Notes under the pieces: generated by a model
The model's input: the letters and a program-made list of their open reading frames with translations, nothing else
What the model was told of the DNA's origin: nothing
Databases searched by the model: none
Shown here: positions 5,533-12,718 of the stretch, piece by piece
Layout: every line of letters begins with the position of its first letter
Numbering within the stretch: the first letter of the stretch is position 1
Made by a program: the position numbers and the translations under genes
Source of the DNA: Methanobacteriota archaeon
GTDB lineage: Archaea; Thermoplasmatota; E2; DHVEG-1
DNA length: 13,033 nt
NCBI GenBank assembly: GCA_026394435.1
Contig: JAPKYG010000110.1
Span: 1 to 13,033, forward strand
Direction: 5' to 3'

Positions 5533-6741
5533 ATGCCGACCTTTAAAGATATACAAGAGGCATATGAAATTCTCAAGTCGGTTGTAAGGCGGACGCCATT
5601 GGAGAGATCAAAGACGTTTTCACATATGATAAAAGCAAACGTCTACCTAAAAGAGGAGAATCTTCAGACGACCGGTTCGTTTAAGATCCGCGGAGCATAC
5701 AACAAAATCTATCATCTCACAAGAGAAGAGCGAAAAATTGGCGTCGTCTGCGCTTCTGCTGGGAATCACGCACAAGGCGTCGCGTACGCCTCAACACTGA
5801 TGGGTGTGAAAAGCACCGTTTTTATGCCGATTTATACGCCGCCGACGAAGATCATCGCGACAAAATCCTATGGAGCAACGGTTGTTCTTGAAGGTATCAC
5901 CTATGATGATGCGGCTTTAGCTGCAAAAAAGTACGCAGAAGAAAAAAAGATGACGTTTGTGCACGCGTTTAATGATGATTTTGTTATTGCTGGACAAGGG
6001 ACGATTGGGATTGAGATTTTCGAGGTGTTGCCCCAGGTTGATGTGATACTTGTTCCTATCGGTGGTGGGGGGCTTATCGGTGGAATTGCGCTTGCATGTA
6101 AGACACTCAAACCAAAAGCAAAAATCATTGGAGTTGAAGCAGAAGGCGCACAGTCGATGAAACTCTCACTGGAACAGAACAAGATCGTACCGCTGAAAAG
6201 TATTATGACCATCGCTGATGGAATTGCAGTAAAGACGCCGAAAGAACTGACGTTTTCACTTGCACAACAATACGTTGATGAGGTGGTGACCGTGAACGAT
6301 GAGGAGATCGCTAACGCCCTTTACTTGTTACTGCAGAGGACAAAACTGGTTGTGGAACCGGCAGGAGCAGTCTCGCTTGCGGCATTATTAAGTAAAAAAG
6401 TTTCATTTCCTAAGAATAACGTTGTCGCGGTTCTGAGCGGAGGAAACGTAAATCTTTCGCTTCTCACGCAGATCATCGAACGAGGTATGATGCGAAATAA
6501 ACTCCTTGTGAAGGTTTCTGTTACCGCACTTGATAAACCAAAAGTACTGAAAGACCTTCTTGCGATTCTTGCGGATTTTGGGGCAAACGTGCAAGCCATT
6601 GCTCATGATCGATGTACTACCGCAGTACCAGTCGGCTACGTCAAGATCGTTATCACCTTCCAAACATTAGGAAAGGAACAGATTGAGATGATCAAAAAGG
6701 AATTTGACCGCAAAAAAGTGAAGTACCATATTCTTAGTTGA
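5533..6741 (+). CDS. ilvA: Threonine dehydratase with C-terminal ACT domain
   Basis: This PLP enzyme converts threonine to 2-oxobutanoate and ammonia, the entry to isoleucine synthesis or to threonine breakdown. The 402-residue length fits the short form with one ACT domain. Seen in order: the Schiff-base lysine K51 in TTGSFKIRGAYNK (46-58), SAGNHAQG (75-82), the phosphate-binding glycine loop GGGGLIGG (177-184), EPAGAVSLAAL (275-285) and SGGNVNLSLL (302-311). Residues 325-402 form an ACT domain (LVKVSVTALDKPKVLKDLLA and following) that may bind an amino acid or support oligomers. I start at 5533, not at the in-frame ATG at 5509, because GAGGAG (5521-5526) is 6 bases upstream and MPTFKDIQEAYEIL matches family N-termini. 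It forms an operon with the DUF1805 gene. Serine can be an alternative substrate. Confidence 0.95.
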   Translation: MPTFKDIQEAYEILKSVVRRTPLERSKTFSHMIKANVYLKEENLQTTGSFKIRGAYNKIYHLTREERKIGVVCASAGNHAQGVAYASTLMGVKSTVFMPIYTPPTKIIATKSYGATVVLEGITYDDAALAAKKYAEEKKMTFVHAFNDDFVIAGQGTIGIEIFEVLPQVDVILVPIGGGGLIGGIALACKTLKPKAKIIGVEAEGAQSMKLSLEQNKIVPLKSIMTIADGIAVKTPKELTFSLAQQYVDEVVTVNDEEIANALYLLLQRTKLVVEPAGAVSLAALLSKKVSFPKNNVVAVLSGGNVNLSLLTQIIERGMMRNKLLVKVSVTALDKPKVLKDLLAILADFGANVQAIAHDRCTTAVPVGYVKIVITFQTLGKEQIEMIKKEFDRKKVKYHILS

Positions 6742-6810
6742 TAAAACAAAAAGTAATTATCTCCTATCACACATTCGAGTATCCCTAATGGGCACTAGAG
6801 AGGGAAACGT

Positions 6811-7359
6811 ATCTTAGAAGATGTACTCGTTCCACTTGCAGCTGTTGCTGTCGCCGAGCTTGGTGACAAAACACAGTTATCGATTCTCTTGTTATCCTCA
6901 AAAACAAAGAAACATGTGTATCTTCTACTCGGGGTTATCCTCGCGTTTGTAATCGTGGATGGCATCGCGATCGCAGCCGGCTCATGGGTTACCAGTATTA
7001 TTCCAATACGAATCGTGAAAATCATCTCTGGCATCATGTTTATCGTTTTTGGGTTGGTGATGCTGATACGAAAGGAGAAAGACGATGAACAGAAAAAGTT
7101 CTATAACAATGCATTTGTCTCAGGGTTCCTCCTCATCCTATTAGCTGAGTGGGGGGATAAAACACAGATTGCTTCTGCGCTGTTTGCGACCAAATATAAC
7201 GCAGTGATGGTGTTCGTTGGAACCATGATTGCTCTCACCTTGGTATCGATTACGGCTGTGTATTTTGGGAAATTCATTGCAGAGCGAATCAATAAAAAGG
7301 TGCTGACAAGAGTCGCAGCAGTCGTCTTCATCATCATGGGTATTGTGTTCTTTTTCTAA
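6811..7359 (+). CDS. GDT1/TMEM165 (UPF0016)-family membrane transporter with non-canonical start
   Basis: The frame has both repeats of the family motif E-x-G-D-K-T: AELGDKTQ near residues 15-22 and AEWGDKTQ near 112-119. Each is in the first membrane helix of a three-helix half, giving six helices over about 182 residues, the usual size. GDT1/TMEM165/MneA-type proteins exchange Mn2+ or Ca2+ for protons across the membrane; the ion here is inferred from the family. The oddity is the start. The frame is open back to TAG at 6796-6798, but has no ATG, GTG or TTG before the TTG at 6889, which would delete the first motif. Family N-termini ('MLEDFL.PL') align with ATC at 6811, and agaggg lies 6 bases upstream. 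So either AUC starts translation or the ATG was lost to mutation or sequencing error. Confidence 0.88.
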   Translation: MLEDVLVPLAAVAVAELGDKTQLSILLLSSKTKKHVYLLLGVILAFVIVDGIAIAAGSWVTSIIPIRIVKIISGIMFIVFGLVMLIRKEKDDEQKKFYNNAFVSGFLLILLAEWGDKTQIASALFATKYNAVMVFVGTMIALTLVSITAVYFGKFIAERINKKVLTRVAAVVFIIMGIVFFF

Positions 7360-7374
7360 CGAGTCTAACACAAC

Positions 7375-7424
7375 AACAGCATCAAGGTTACCAGGTAAAA
7401 GAAGAATCAGAACAAGATGCTGTT
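7375..7424. repeat. 9-base inverted repeat between convergent genes
   Basis: aacagcatc (7375-7383) and gatgctgtt (7416-7424) are exact reverse complements separated by 32 bases. They occupy the gap between the convergent GDT1-type gene and the 107-residue gene. The location suggests a shared 3' element, but the loop is long and there is no T-run next to the stem, so a terminator role is unproven. Confidence 0.4.
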
Positions 7425-7428
7425 TATC

Positions 7429-7752
7429 TTAGAGAAGTTTTACCGCAATATGTGACCAGGGCACTTGTGTCAGTTTCCAGGTGTTTCCTGTTGTGGTGAT
7501 CTGAGCGATTTGAGAGCTGTCCGGGTTGATGTTCTTTTTATCGAGTTTTCTGAGTTGCTCAATTGCTTCATCTTCTGTTGCGAAAAGATATTTTTCTTTC
7601 CCGGTGTCCAGACAATAGAGCATGTTGTCGATTTTCAAGCCTTTGATTGTTTGTTCAGAGCATGGTTCGTTTGTCATCGGGGATTCCAATTGTACTTTTT
7701 TATCGGTTGGCATCGGAGCATGAGCAGGTTGATCCGTTAAAATATTTTTCAT
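7429..7752 (-). CDS. Small hypothetical protein, 107 aa
   Basis: I do not recognise this protein. Residues 1-35 are probably disordered (QPAHAPMPTDKK, SPMTNEP). The folded part, about 38-107, reads as an alpha/beta unit: GLKIDNMLYCLDTGKEKYLF strands, the helix TEDEAIEQLRKLD (59-71), then strands QIAQITTTGNTWKLTQV. There is no signal peptide or membrane helix. I chose the start at 7752 rather than the in-frame ATG at 7785 for two reasons: GTGAGG (7761-7766) lies 8 bases before 7752, and the TATA box tataaatatttat at 7791-7803 would start transcription near 7769, downstream of the other ATG. It is divergent from the MFS transporter gene, with no evidence of a shared function. Confidence 0.72.
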   Translation of the reverse strand: MKNILTDQPAHAPMPTDKKVQLESPMTNEPCSEQTIKGLKIDNMLYCLDTGKEKYLFATEDEAIEQLRKLDKKNINPDSSQIAQITTTGNTWKLTQVPWSHIAVKLL

Positions 7753-7790
7753 TGCATTCACCTCACATGTACAATACATTCGCATCGATG

Positions 7791-7876
7791 TATAAATATT
7801 TATGGCCGTTAATTTTTATTTTCTTGTGGTATATCTTTATATCTCATGGAATTTCCAAGACGAATCTATTTAAAGC
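7791..7876. promoter_or_regulatory. Divergent promoter region of the 107-aa gene and the MFS gene
   Basis: Minus-strand transcription would use tataaatatttat (7791-7803). Plus-strand candidates are tttatatctc (7836-7845), leaving a leader of about 40 bases, and ctatttaaagc (7866-7876), which would start transcription inside the ribosome-binding site gggtga (7892-7897). The first plus-strand choice fits the presence of a Shine-Dalgarno sequence better. Confidence 0.45.
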
Positions 7877-7903
7877 TCCACTTTTTTACTTGGGTGAAAA
7901 ACT

Positions 7904-9139
7904 ATGCACGATCGGTTTTATCTTCGTCTGCTTTCGTCATTATATATCTCTACGTTTTTCATTCGTGCAAGTTTTGGTATTATGCTGGCGACGCTTCCTA
8001 TTTATTTGAATATTACCACGGGGTTTATTGGATATGGTGTTGTTGCTGCGGCTTCACCCTTATTTGAGATGGGTACTGTTTTGTTTATTGGAGCGGTGGT
8101 GGATCGGTATGGGAGAAAAATTGTTTTGTTATCTGGTCTTCTCACTGCAGCACTGTTTCTTTTTCTTCTTTCACTTACAAAAAACCTGTATTTGATTTTT
8201 TGCATAAATGCGGCTCATGGGATGGCTGCAGGTGCTATCCTTGTTTCATCATTAGCTCTCTTAACCGATTACGCACCAGAGAACAGACGAGGACGGGAAA
8301 TGGGCGCGTTTGATGCATTCAATATGCTTGGATGGGTTGTTGGCTACGCAGTGGGGGCACTATTCCTTGAGTTTTTAAAAGGCTCGCTCTGGCAGACGTT
8401 TGTGATTGCTGGTGCGATGGCGTTGTTTGGGTGTGTGTATTGTTTTCTGAATATCACGGAGCCGAAGAAATATGATGTTCTTTGCGAGAAAATCAGGTTT
8501 GCCAAGATTATAGGTGTGCTCAAGCAACGTTCGATTCTTCTGCTGACGCTTCCGTGGTTTGTTGTGTTTATGATTATCGGGGCGGTGATGACATTTCTAA
8601 CGGTCTCAACGTCTCAGGGCGTTCTTACGATTTCGCCGCTTCTTCTCTCAGCCATTATCGGTGGTGCAGGGGTTGTACTGATTCTAACACAGGTTTTTTA
8701 TGGGCGACTTTCTGATAAGTATGGACGTCTGCCGATTATGGTAGTGGGTACTATCGGGTTTGTTGGGTTAATGACGGTGATTGGAATTGGGTATGGTCTT
8801 GCTTCGACAACCAATGGAGAGGATGTGAAAAATAGCATCATCAGGTTCTGGCCGCTTCTCGGGGTTTTTGGGCTAATGGCTCTTGCGTTTGGCCCGTCTG
8901 CGTTGTCGTCTCTTGCAGATGAGGCACAGGAGAAAACACGCGGGGTGACCATGGCGGTGTATAGTATTGTGATTAGCGCAGGGATGTTTGTTGGGGTGCC
9001 TGCAGTCGCAGCGATTTTTGACCGATATGGAGGACCGGGTGTGTTGTTCTTTATGATCGGGTGCGCGATAGCGATGCTGTGTCTGATGATTGCTCGGTAT
9101 GTTGAACTGAAACATCGGAAAAAACAAGCGATGACGTAA
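7904..9139 (+). CDS. Major facilitator superfamily transporter
   Basis: This 411-residue protein has twelve predicted membrane helices in two halves. The loop between helices 2 and 3 has the MFS motif A, GAVVDRYGRK (63-72). The equivalent loop in the second half reads GRLSDKYGRLP (267-277). The long cytoplasmic linker lies near 185-208. The segment ENRRGREMGAFDAFNMLGW (126-144) after helix 4 is typical of drug:H+ antiporter-like MFS families. The substrate is not evident: sugars, drugs and small metabolites are all possible. The ribosome-binding site gggtga lies 6 bases before the ATG. The gene is monocistronic and convergent with the alcohol dehydrogenase gene; a T-rich tract at 9181-9194 may end its transcript. 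Confidence 0.92.
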   Translation: MHDRFYLRLLSSLYISTFFIRASFGIMLATLPIYLNITTGFIGYGVVAAASPLFEMGTVLFIGAVVDRYGRKIVLLSGLLTAALFLFLLSLTKNLYLIFCINAAHGMAAGAILVSSLALLTDYAPENRRGREMGAFDAFNMLGWVVGYAVGALFLEFLKGSLWQTFVIAGAMALFGCVYCFLNITEPKKYDVLCEKIRFAKIIGVLKQRSILLLTLPWFVVFMIIGAVMTFLTVSTSQGVLTISPLLLSAIIGGAGVVLILTQVFYGRLSDKYGRLPIMVVGTIGFVGLMTVIGIGYGLASTTNGEDVKNSIIRFWPLLGVFGLMALAFGPSALSSLADEAQEKTRGVTMAVYSIVISAGMFVGVPAVAAIFDRYGGPGVLFFMIGCAIAMLCLMIARYVELKHRKKQAMT

Positions 9140-9195
9140 CGAGGAGATAGTGTAAAAACATCTGATTTCTCAGACTGGATTCTTTTTCCTCTTTG

Positions 9196-10359
9196 TTAGA
9201 AAGCGTTTTTGAGAATCGCCAGGACATCGTTTTTCCCTAGTTTTTTGAATTTGCCGACGTCTCCGTACAAAACAGTTTTCTCAGCCATGCCCTCAAGTTT
9301 GTTTTCTTGTACTCCGACGTCTCGTAATGTTTTCGGCATTCCAAGACTTGTAAAAAAGTCCTGTGTTTTTTCGATTCCTTTTCTTGCGACTGCGAGATTG
9401 TTTCTCCCTTTTATCTGCCATACGTTTTGTGCGTATTCAACAAACTTATCTGTTGTTTCTTCACTGAGGACATACTCCATCCAATAAGGCGTTAAGATTG
9501 CTAAACCAGCTCCATGGGTGACGTCGTAGGCCGCACTTACCGCGTGTTCAATACCATGGGTCGCCCAATCCGTTATCCTCCCATAGCCTAAAAGTCCGTT
9601 AAGCGCTAAACTACTTGTCCACATCAACTGCGCTCGTGCTTCGTAATTCGTCGGTTCTTTGAGTGCTATGGGACCATAATGGATACAGGTGATAAACAAG
9701 CTTTCTGCTACTCTGTTTTGTACAAATGCATCTTTGGTTGGACTAAAATATTGTTCTAGGATATGACTGAAAATATCTATGGTTCCTGCTGCGGTCTGAT
9801 TCTTTGGTACGGTGAACGTATAGGTTGGATCGAGAATAGAAAACTTTGGTCGGAGGAGGTCGCTATGGATCGCAAGTTTTTGCTCTGTTTCTTGATTTGA
9901 TATCACCGCGTTCCCATTCATCTCAGAGCCGGTTCCCGCTAACGTCAAGATGGTTCCTATGGGCAATGCTTTTTTTATTGTTGAATCTCCTAAGAGGAAC
10001 AAGTCCCAGGGATCTCCCTTATGGTATACCCCTGTCGCTATTGTTTTTGCACAATCAATGACACTCCCGCCACCTACTGCTATAATACTCTCAATGTTCT
10101 GTTCTCTGCAGAGTTTTATCCCCTGTCGTACACTGGTAATCCGGGGATTTGGTTGCACTCCAAGAAGCTCGTGATAGACGATAGAATTTCTCGTAAAAAT
10201 ATTCGTTACTGAATCATATAATCCGTTTTTTTTAATACTTCCTCCACCGTAGACAAACAAGATATTTTTCCCATATTGTTTGAGTTCTTCACCGAGTCGC
10301 TCAATTTTATTTTTCCCAAAAAAGATTTTTGTTGAAATCGCATAATTGAAATCAAGCAT
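9196..10359 (-). CDS. Iron-type alcohol dehydrogenase (YqhD/BdhA group)
   Basis: This 387-residue enzyme has the two-domain layout of group III alcohol dehydrogenases. The nucleotide-binding part has GGGS loops at 38-41 (VYGGGSIKKNG) and 96-99 (AVGGGSVIDCAKTIA). TLAGTGSEMNGNAVI (139-153) is the family hallmark. The metal-binding ligands are all present: D195 and H199 in TIDIFSHILEQY, H268 in WATHGIEHAV, and H282 in DVTHGAGLAI. Their spacing matches E. coli YqhD within one residue. Such enzymes reduce aldehydes with NADPH or NADH, using Fe, Zn or another divalent ion; the physiological substrate is unknown. Motif GGGSVID suggests a YqhD/butanol-dehydrogenase subgroup rather than glycerol dehydrogenase. 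The ribosome-binding site GGAGGC (10366-10371) lies 6 bases before the ATG. It has its own TATA element. Confidence 0.93.
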   Translation of the reverse strand: MLDFNYAISTKIFFGKNKIERLGEELKQYGKNILFVYGGGSIKKNGLYDSVTNIFTRNSIVYHELLGVQPNPRITSVRQGIKLCREQNIESIIAVGGGSVIDCAKTIATGVYHKGDPWDLFLLGDSTIKKALPIGTILTLAGTGSEMNGNAVISNQETEQKLAIHSDLLRPKFSILDPTYTFTVPKNQTAAGTIDIFSHILEQYFSPTKDAFVQNRVAESLFITCIHYGPIALKEPTNYEARAQLMWTSSLALNGLLGYGRITDWATHGIEHAVSAAYDVTHGAGLAILTPYWMEYVLSEETTDKFVEYAQNVWQIKGRNNLAVARKGIEKTQDFFTSLGMPKTLRDVGVQENKLEGMAEKTVLYGDVGKFKKLGKNDVLAILKNAF

Positions 10360-10395
10360 TGGTCTGCCTCCGTTTCGTCGTCTATGGATTTACGG

Positions 10396-10409
10396 AATTT
10401 AAATATTAG
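10396..10409 (-). promoter_or_regulatory. TATA element of the alcohol dehydrogenase gene
   Basis: On the minus strand, aatatttaaattcc is centred about 43 bases before the ATG at 10359, giving a leader of under 20 bases that includes GGAGGC. It separates this gene from the upstream antiporter gene on the same strand. Confidence 0.5.
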
Positions 10410-10436
10410 TAAAGAAACAGCAGTTTTTTTGACAAA

Positions 10437-12017
10437 TCAGCTGATGGTTTTTTTATTTGAAAACAGAAGCTTTATCGTAAGGAAAGCCAGTGTTGTTCCG
10501 ATAAAGATCCCGATGATCGCAGAAATTTTTTCAAACAACGTCATACTTGCTGAACTTTGTATCACATAACCACACAAGAGAATAGTGCCTGCTCCGATGA
10601 CGTATTTAATGAGCTTGTCAGTTTTTTCTTTCCCTTGCGGAGCATACGGAGGGGCTTTTTTACGTATCTCCGTATATCTCTGACAGGTGTCACAGTACCA
10701 TTTGTTGTTAGTAGGATCTAATCGAAGAGCTGAGAAACATTCTGAGCAGTGGGGATGATGATAGAAAGAGGGTTTTGTTTTTGATTTCCCAATTCGCTTG
10801 AAAAGAGGAGATCGCATACTCCGTTTCAGGAGAGTAGGTGTAAGGAGGCAACTTGTAAGAATCAGGAAAAGAGTTGCGGTTCGTAGCTTATTGGCTAAGA
10901 GGCTTGCTGGGTCACCAAACATGCCTCGGTCAATTCCTGTAGTAACAACAATCAATGCGACTGCCATCACAGGCATCATTCCAATGCCGATGCTGATAGA
11001 CTCTCTTCTGCCCAGCCCGGACAGTCTTCCGCCGGTAAAGCCTCCAAGAAAATTACCCAAAAGGCCAAATATTACAAAAATAATAATGAAAAGTAAAAGT
11101 GAAACAATTTGTTCAGATTGTATAAGGTATAAAAAGTTGAAACTTGCTCCGATCCATACGAAGAAAAGAGGGATAAAAAAAGCATAGCCAATTGTTTTAA
11201 TATAATCAGCAATGATATTTGCTTGTGGCGTTCTTCCTATAAAAAGACCAGCAATAAAAGCTCCGATAATCGCGGTAATACCCATATTCTCAGCCAAGGA
11301 TGCAAAAATAAAACATAATACTAATCCCATTGTAAGAATAATAATTGGCGCTTTTCTTGTTACTTTTTTCTTTTTTGTATATGCAACGATAAAGAGTCCT
11401 ACTCCGATGGTAAACAGGAAAAAAAAGGCAACTTGTAATAATACAATAAAAGAATTTCCAGTGCTAAACACTAAAGCAAAAATAATCATTGCAATAACAT
11501 CATTGATAACGATCACTGTGTAGAGGGCTAATCCGACACGGGTTGATAACAAATCCAAATCTGAAAGGATGCGGATCGCCATTGTTGTTGACGTGGCTAA
11601 AAAAATAGTGCCAACAACCGCACTTTGTATAGCATTCATGTTGAAGAGTATACCAACCATATATCCAAGAACGAAAGGAATAACGATGCCAAAGATACCA
11701 ACAAAAAACCCTGTCCGTCTTGCCTTTTTTAACTCGCCCATATTTATTTCTAATCCAACGGTGAACAGGAGAAAAATCACACCAATATATGCAATCTCTT
11801 TAAACTCCGGAGATGCTAAATTTAGATGTAAGTTGAACACTGATGTGCCGAAGAGGTTAATCGAGGAACCTGAAAGAGCGCCGATGAAACAAGGGCCAAG
11901 TAGTATTCCAGCGATTATTTCTCCGATGACCCCTGGTTGTTTCATCTTTTCAAAGAGAACATTGAAGATTTTTGCAAAAATAATCGCGAGAGTAATTTCC
12001 AGTAACATCCCGTGCAT
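10437..12017 (-). CDS. CPA2-family cation/proton antiporter with C-terminal zinc ribbon and membrane hairpin
   Basis: Residues 1-400 form a Kef/NapA-type membrane domain of about 12-13 helices. It includes QPGVIGEIIAGILLGP (27-42), the helix VGLEINMGELKKARR (87-101), FLATSTTMAIRIL (139-151) and the ion-site pair N172-D173 in VINDVIAM. Members exchange Na+ or K+ for protons. Most relatives end in an RCK/TrkA-N domain that binds nucleotides. This one instead carries a treble-clef or ribbon C424-x2-C427...C442-x2-C445 (HCSECF, WYCDTCQRY) and then two more helices (about 469-487 and 496-518), ending at residue 526. The start is either ATG at 12017, directly next to AAGGG, or the ATG at 12008, whose 9-base spacing is better; the protein differs by three residues. 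It is divergent from a CBS-domain gene, a candidate regulatory partner. Confidence 0.92.
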   Translation of the reverse strand: MHGMLLEITLAIIFAKIFNVLFEKMKQPGVIGEIIAGILLGPCFIGALSGSSINLFGTSVFNLHLNLASPEFKEIAYIGVIFLLFTVGLEINMGELKKARRTGFFVGIFGIVIPFVLGYMVGILFNMNAIQSAVVGTIFLATSTTMAIRILSDLDLLSTRVGLALYTVIVINDVIAMIIFALVFSTGNSFIVLLQVAFFFLFTIGVGLFIVAYTKKKKVTRKAPIIILTMGLVLCFIFASLAENMGITAIIGAFIAGLFIGRTPQANIIADYIKTIGYAFFIPLFFVWIGASFNFLYLIQSEQIVSLLLFIIIFVIFGLLGNFLGGFTGGRLSGLGRRESISIGIGMMPVMAVALIVVTTGIDRGMFGDPASLLANKLRTATLFLILTSCLLTPTLLKRSMRSPLFKRIGKSKTKPSFYHHPHCSECFSALRLDPTNNKWYCDTCQRYTEIRKKAPPYAPQGKEKTDKLIKYVIGAGTILLCGYVIQSSASMTLFEKISAIIGIFIGTTLAFLTIKLLFSNKKTIS

Positions 12018-12056
12018 CCCTTAACAGTAAACCTATGGAGATGGGTATCGATTCTT

Positions 12057-12104
12057 GGTATTTAAAATCATGGAAAAATCGACTCTCAGAGATTTTATAT
12101 AACC
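12057..12104. promoter_or_regulatory. Compact divergent promoter for the antiporter and CBS genes
   Basis: The minus-strand TATA element, gattttaaatacc read on that strand, lies at 12057-12069. The plus-strand element gattttatataacc lies at 12091-12104. They have nearly the same sequence and face outward with about 21 bases between them. The spacing puts the CBS gene's start within about 10 bases of its ATG and the antiporter's leader at about 20 bases. Confidence 0.6.
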
Positions 12105-12131
12105 TTCTCATGATTAATAATACTGAACGAA

Positions 12132-12641
12132 ATGAGTGATAAACATTCAGTGATTACTGAGTTATATGAACTCAAAGTAAAAGACCTTTTAGAGCCCATC
12201 AACGCAAAGATCTCCTATGTAAAAAAAACAGATGCTATTGAACAAGTTTTCTTGCTGTTGGGTAAAAAAAATCATGTCTGGGTAGTTGACAATAGTACCA
12301 CATTACATGTTCTTGGGGTTATTACTGAGTCTGATACACTCCAGCTTTTTGCACCCCCCTATACTCCTCTGCAATCTTTTGATAAACCTACGCTTCAATC
12401 ATTTCAATACGGGCTTGCAACGACAGCTGAGGAGATTATGTCCAAACGACCAATCACCGCAGACCTAAACGAAAAAATAATCGACGTGATAGCGAAGATG
12501 AAACAACATAAAATCAAACAACTCCCAGTTGTTGATGAAAATGAACGACTGATCGGCGAGGTTTCTTTGAGTCGTCTCATTCAGGAATATTCGAAACGGC
12601 AAGCTGAAAGTATTAAGATGAAAAAAACCGAAATTACCTAA
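12132..12641 (+). CDS. Protein with two CBS domains (Bateman module)
   Basis: This 169-residue soluble protein consists of a CBS pair and short tails. CBS1 spans about 14-72 (KVKDLLEPINAKISYVKKTD, HVWVVDNS, LGVITESDTLQL). CBS2 spans about 98-154 (TAEEIMSKRPITADLNEKI, IKQLPVVDENERLIGEVSLSRLI). Both have the closing 'GVIT/GEVS + S/D' turn usual in adenine-nucleotide sites. A 25-residue insertion (73-97) sits between them. CBS pairs bind AMP, ATP, SAM or similar ligands and often regulate channels or transporters. As a free-standing module next to, and divergent from, an antiporter gene lacking a nucleotide-binding domain, it may act on that antiporter in trans; this is inference. There is no Shine-Dalgarno sequence, consistent with a short leader. 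Confidence 0.93.
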   Translation: MSDKHSVITELYELKVKDLLEPINAKISYVKKTDAIEQVFLLLGKKNHVWVVDNSTTLHVLGVITESDTLQLFAPPYTPLQSFDKPTLQSFQYGLATTAEEIMSKRPITADLNEKIIDVIAKMKQHKIKQLPVVDENERLIGEVSLSRLIQEYSKRQAESIKMKKTEIT

Positions 12642-12660
12642 AAAAAAAAAACTTTTTAGG
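12637..12660. terminator. AT-rich hairpin at the end of the CBS gene
   Basis: cctaaaaa (12637-12644) and tttttagg (12653-12660) are exact complements around an 8-base loop. The stem overlaps the TAA stop codon (12639-12641) and a run of 12 A residues. No T-run follows the stem, so this is only a weak terminator candidate. Confidence 0.3.
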
Positions 12661-12673
12661 ACTTTGCATAATA

Positions 12674-12687
12674 GAAAGTTTTATATC
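12674..12687 (+). promoter_or_regulatory. Promoter of the secreted carboxypeptidase gene
   Basis: gaaagttttatatc is a close match to the BRE/TATA elements elsewhere in the window. Transcription would start about 10 bases before the ATG at 12719, near a Shine-Dalgarno-like aagggga (12708-12714). Confidence 0.55.
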
Positions 12688-12718
12688 AGAAGAGTCTATA
12701 TTAACTCAAGGGGATATT

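Noticed and set aside
6889..6891. TTG as start of the GDT1-type gene
   Set aside because: It would remove the first E-x-G-D-K-T motif and the first membrane helix, while the coding pattern clearly extends upstream.
10798..11187. A 129-codon open frame on the plus strand inside the antiporter gene
   Set aside because: It is antisense to conserved membrane helices and its translation is basic and low in structure, a typical shadow of a hydrophobic coding sequence. The same holds for 11212-11523 and 11569-12024.
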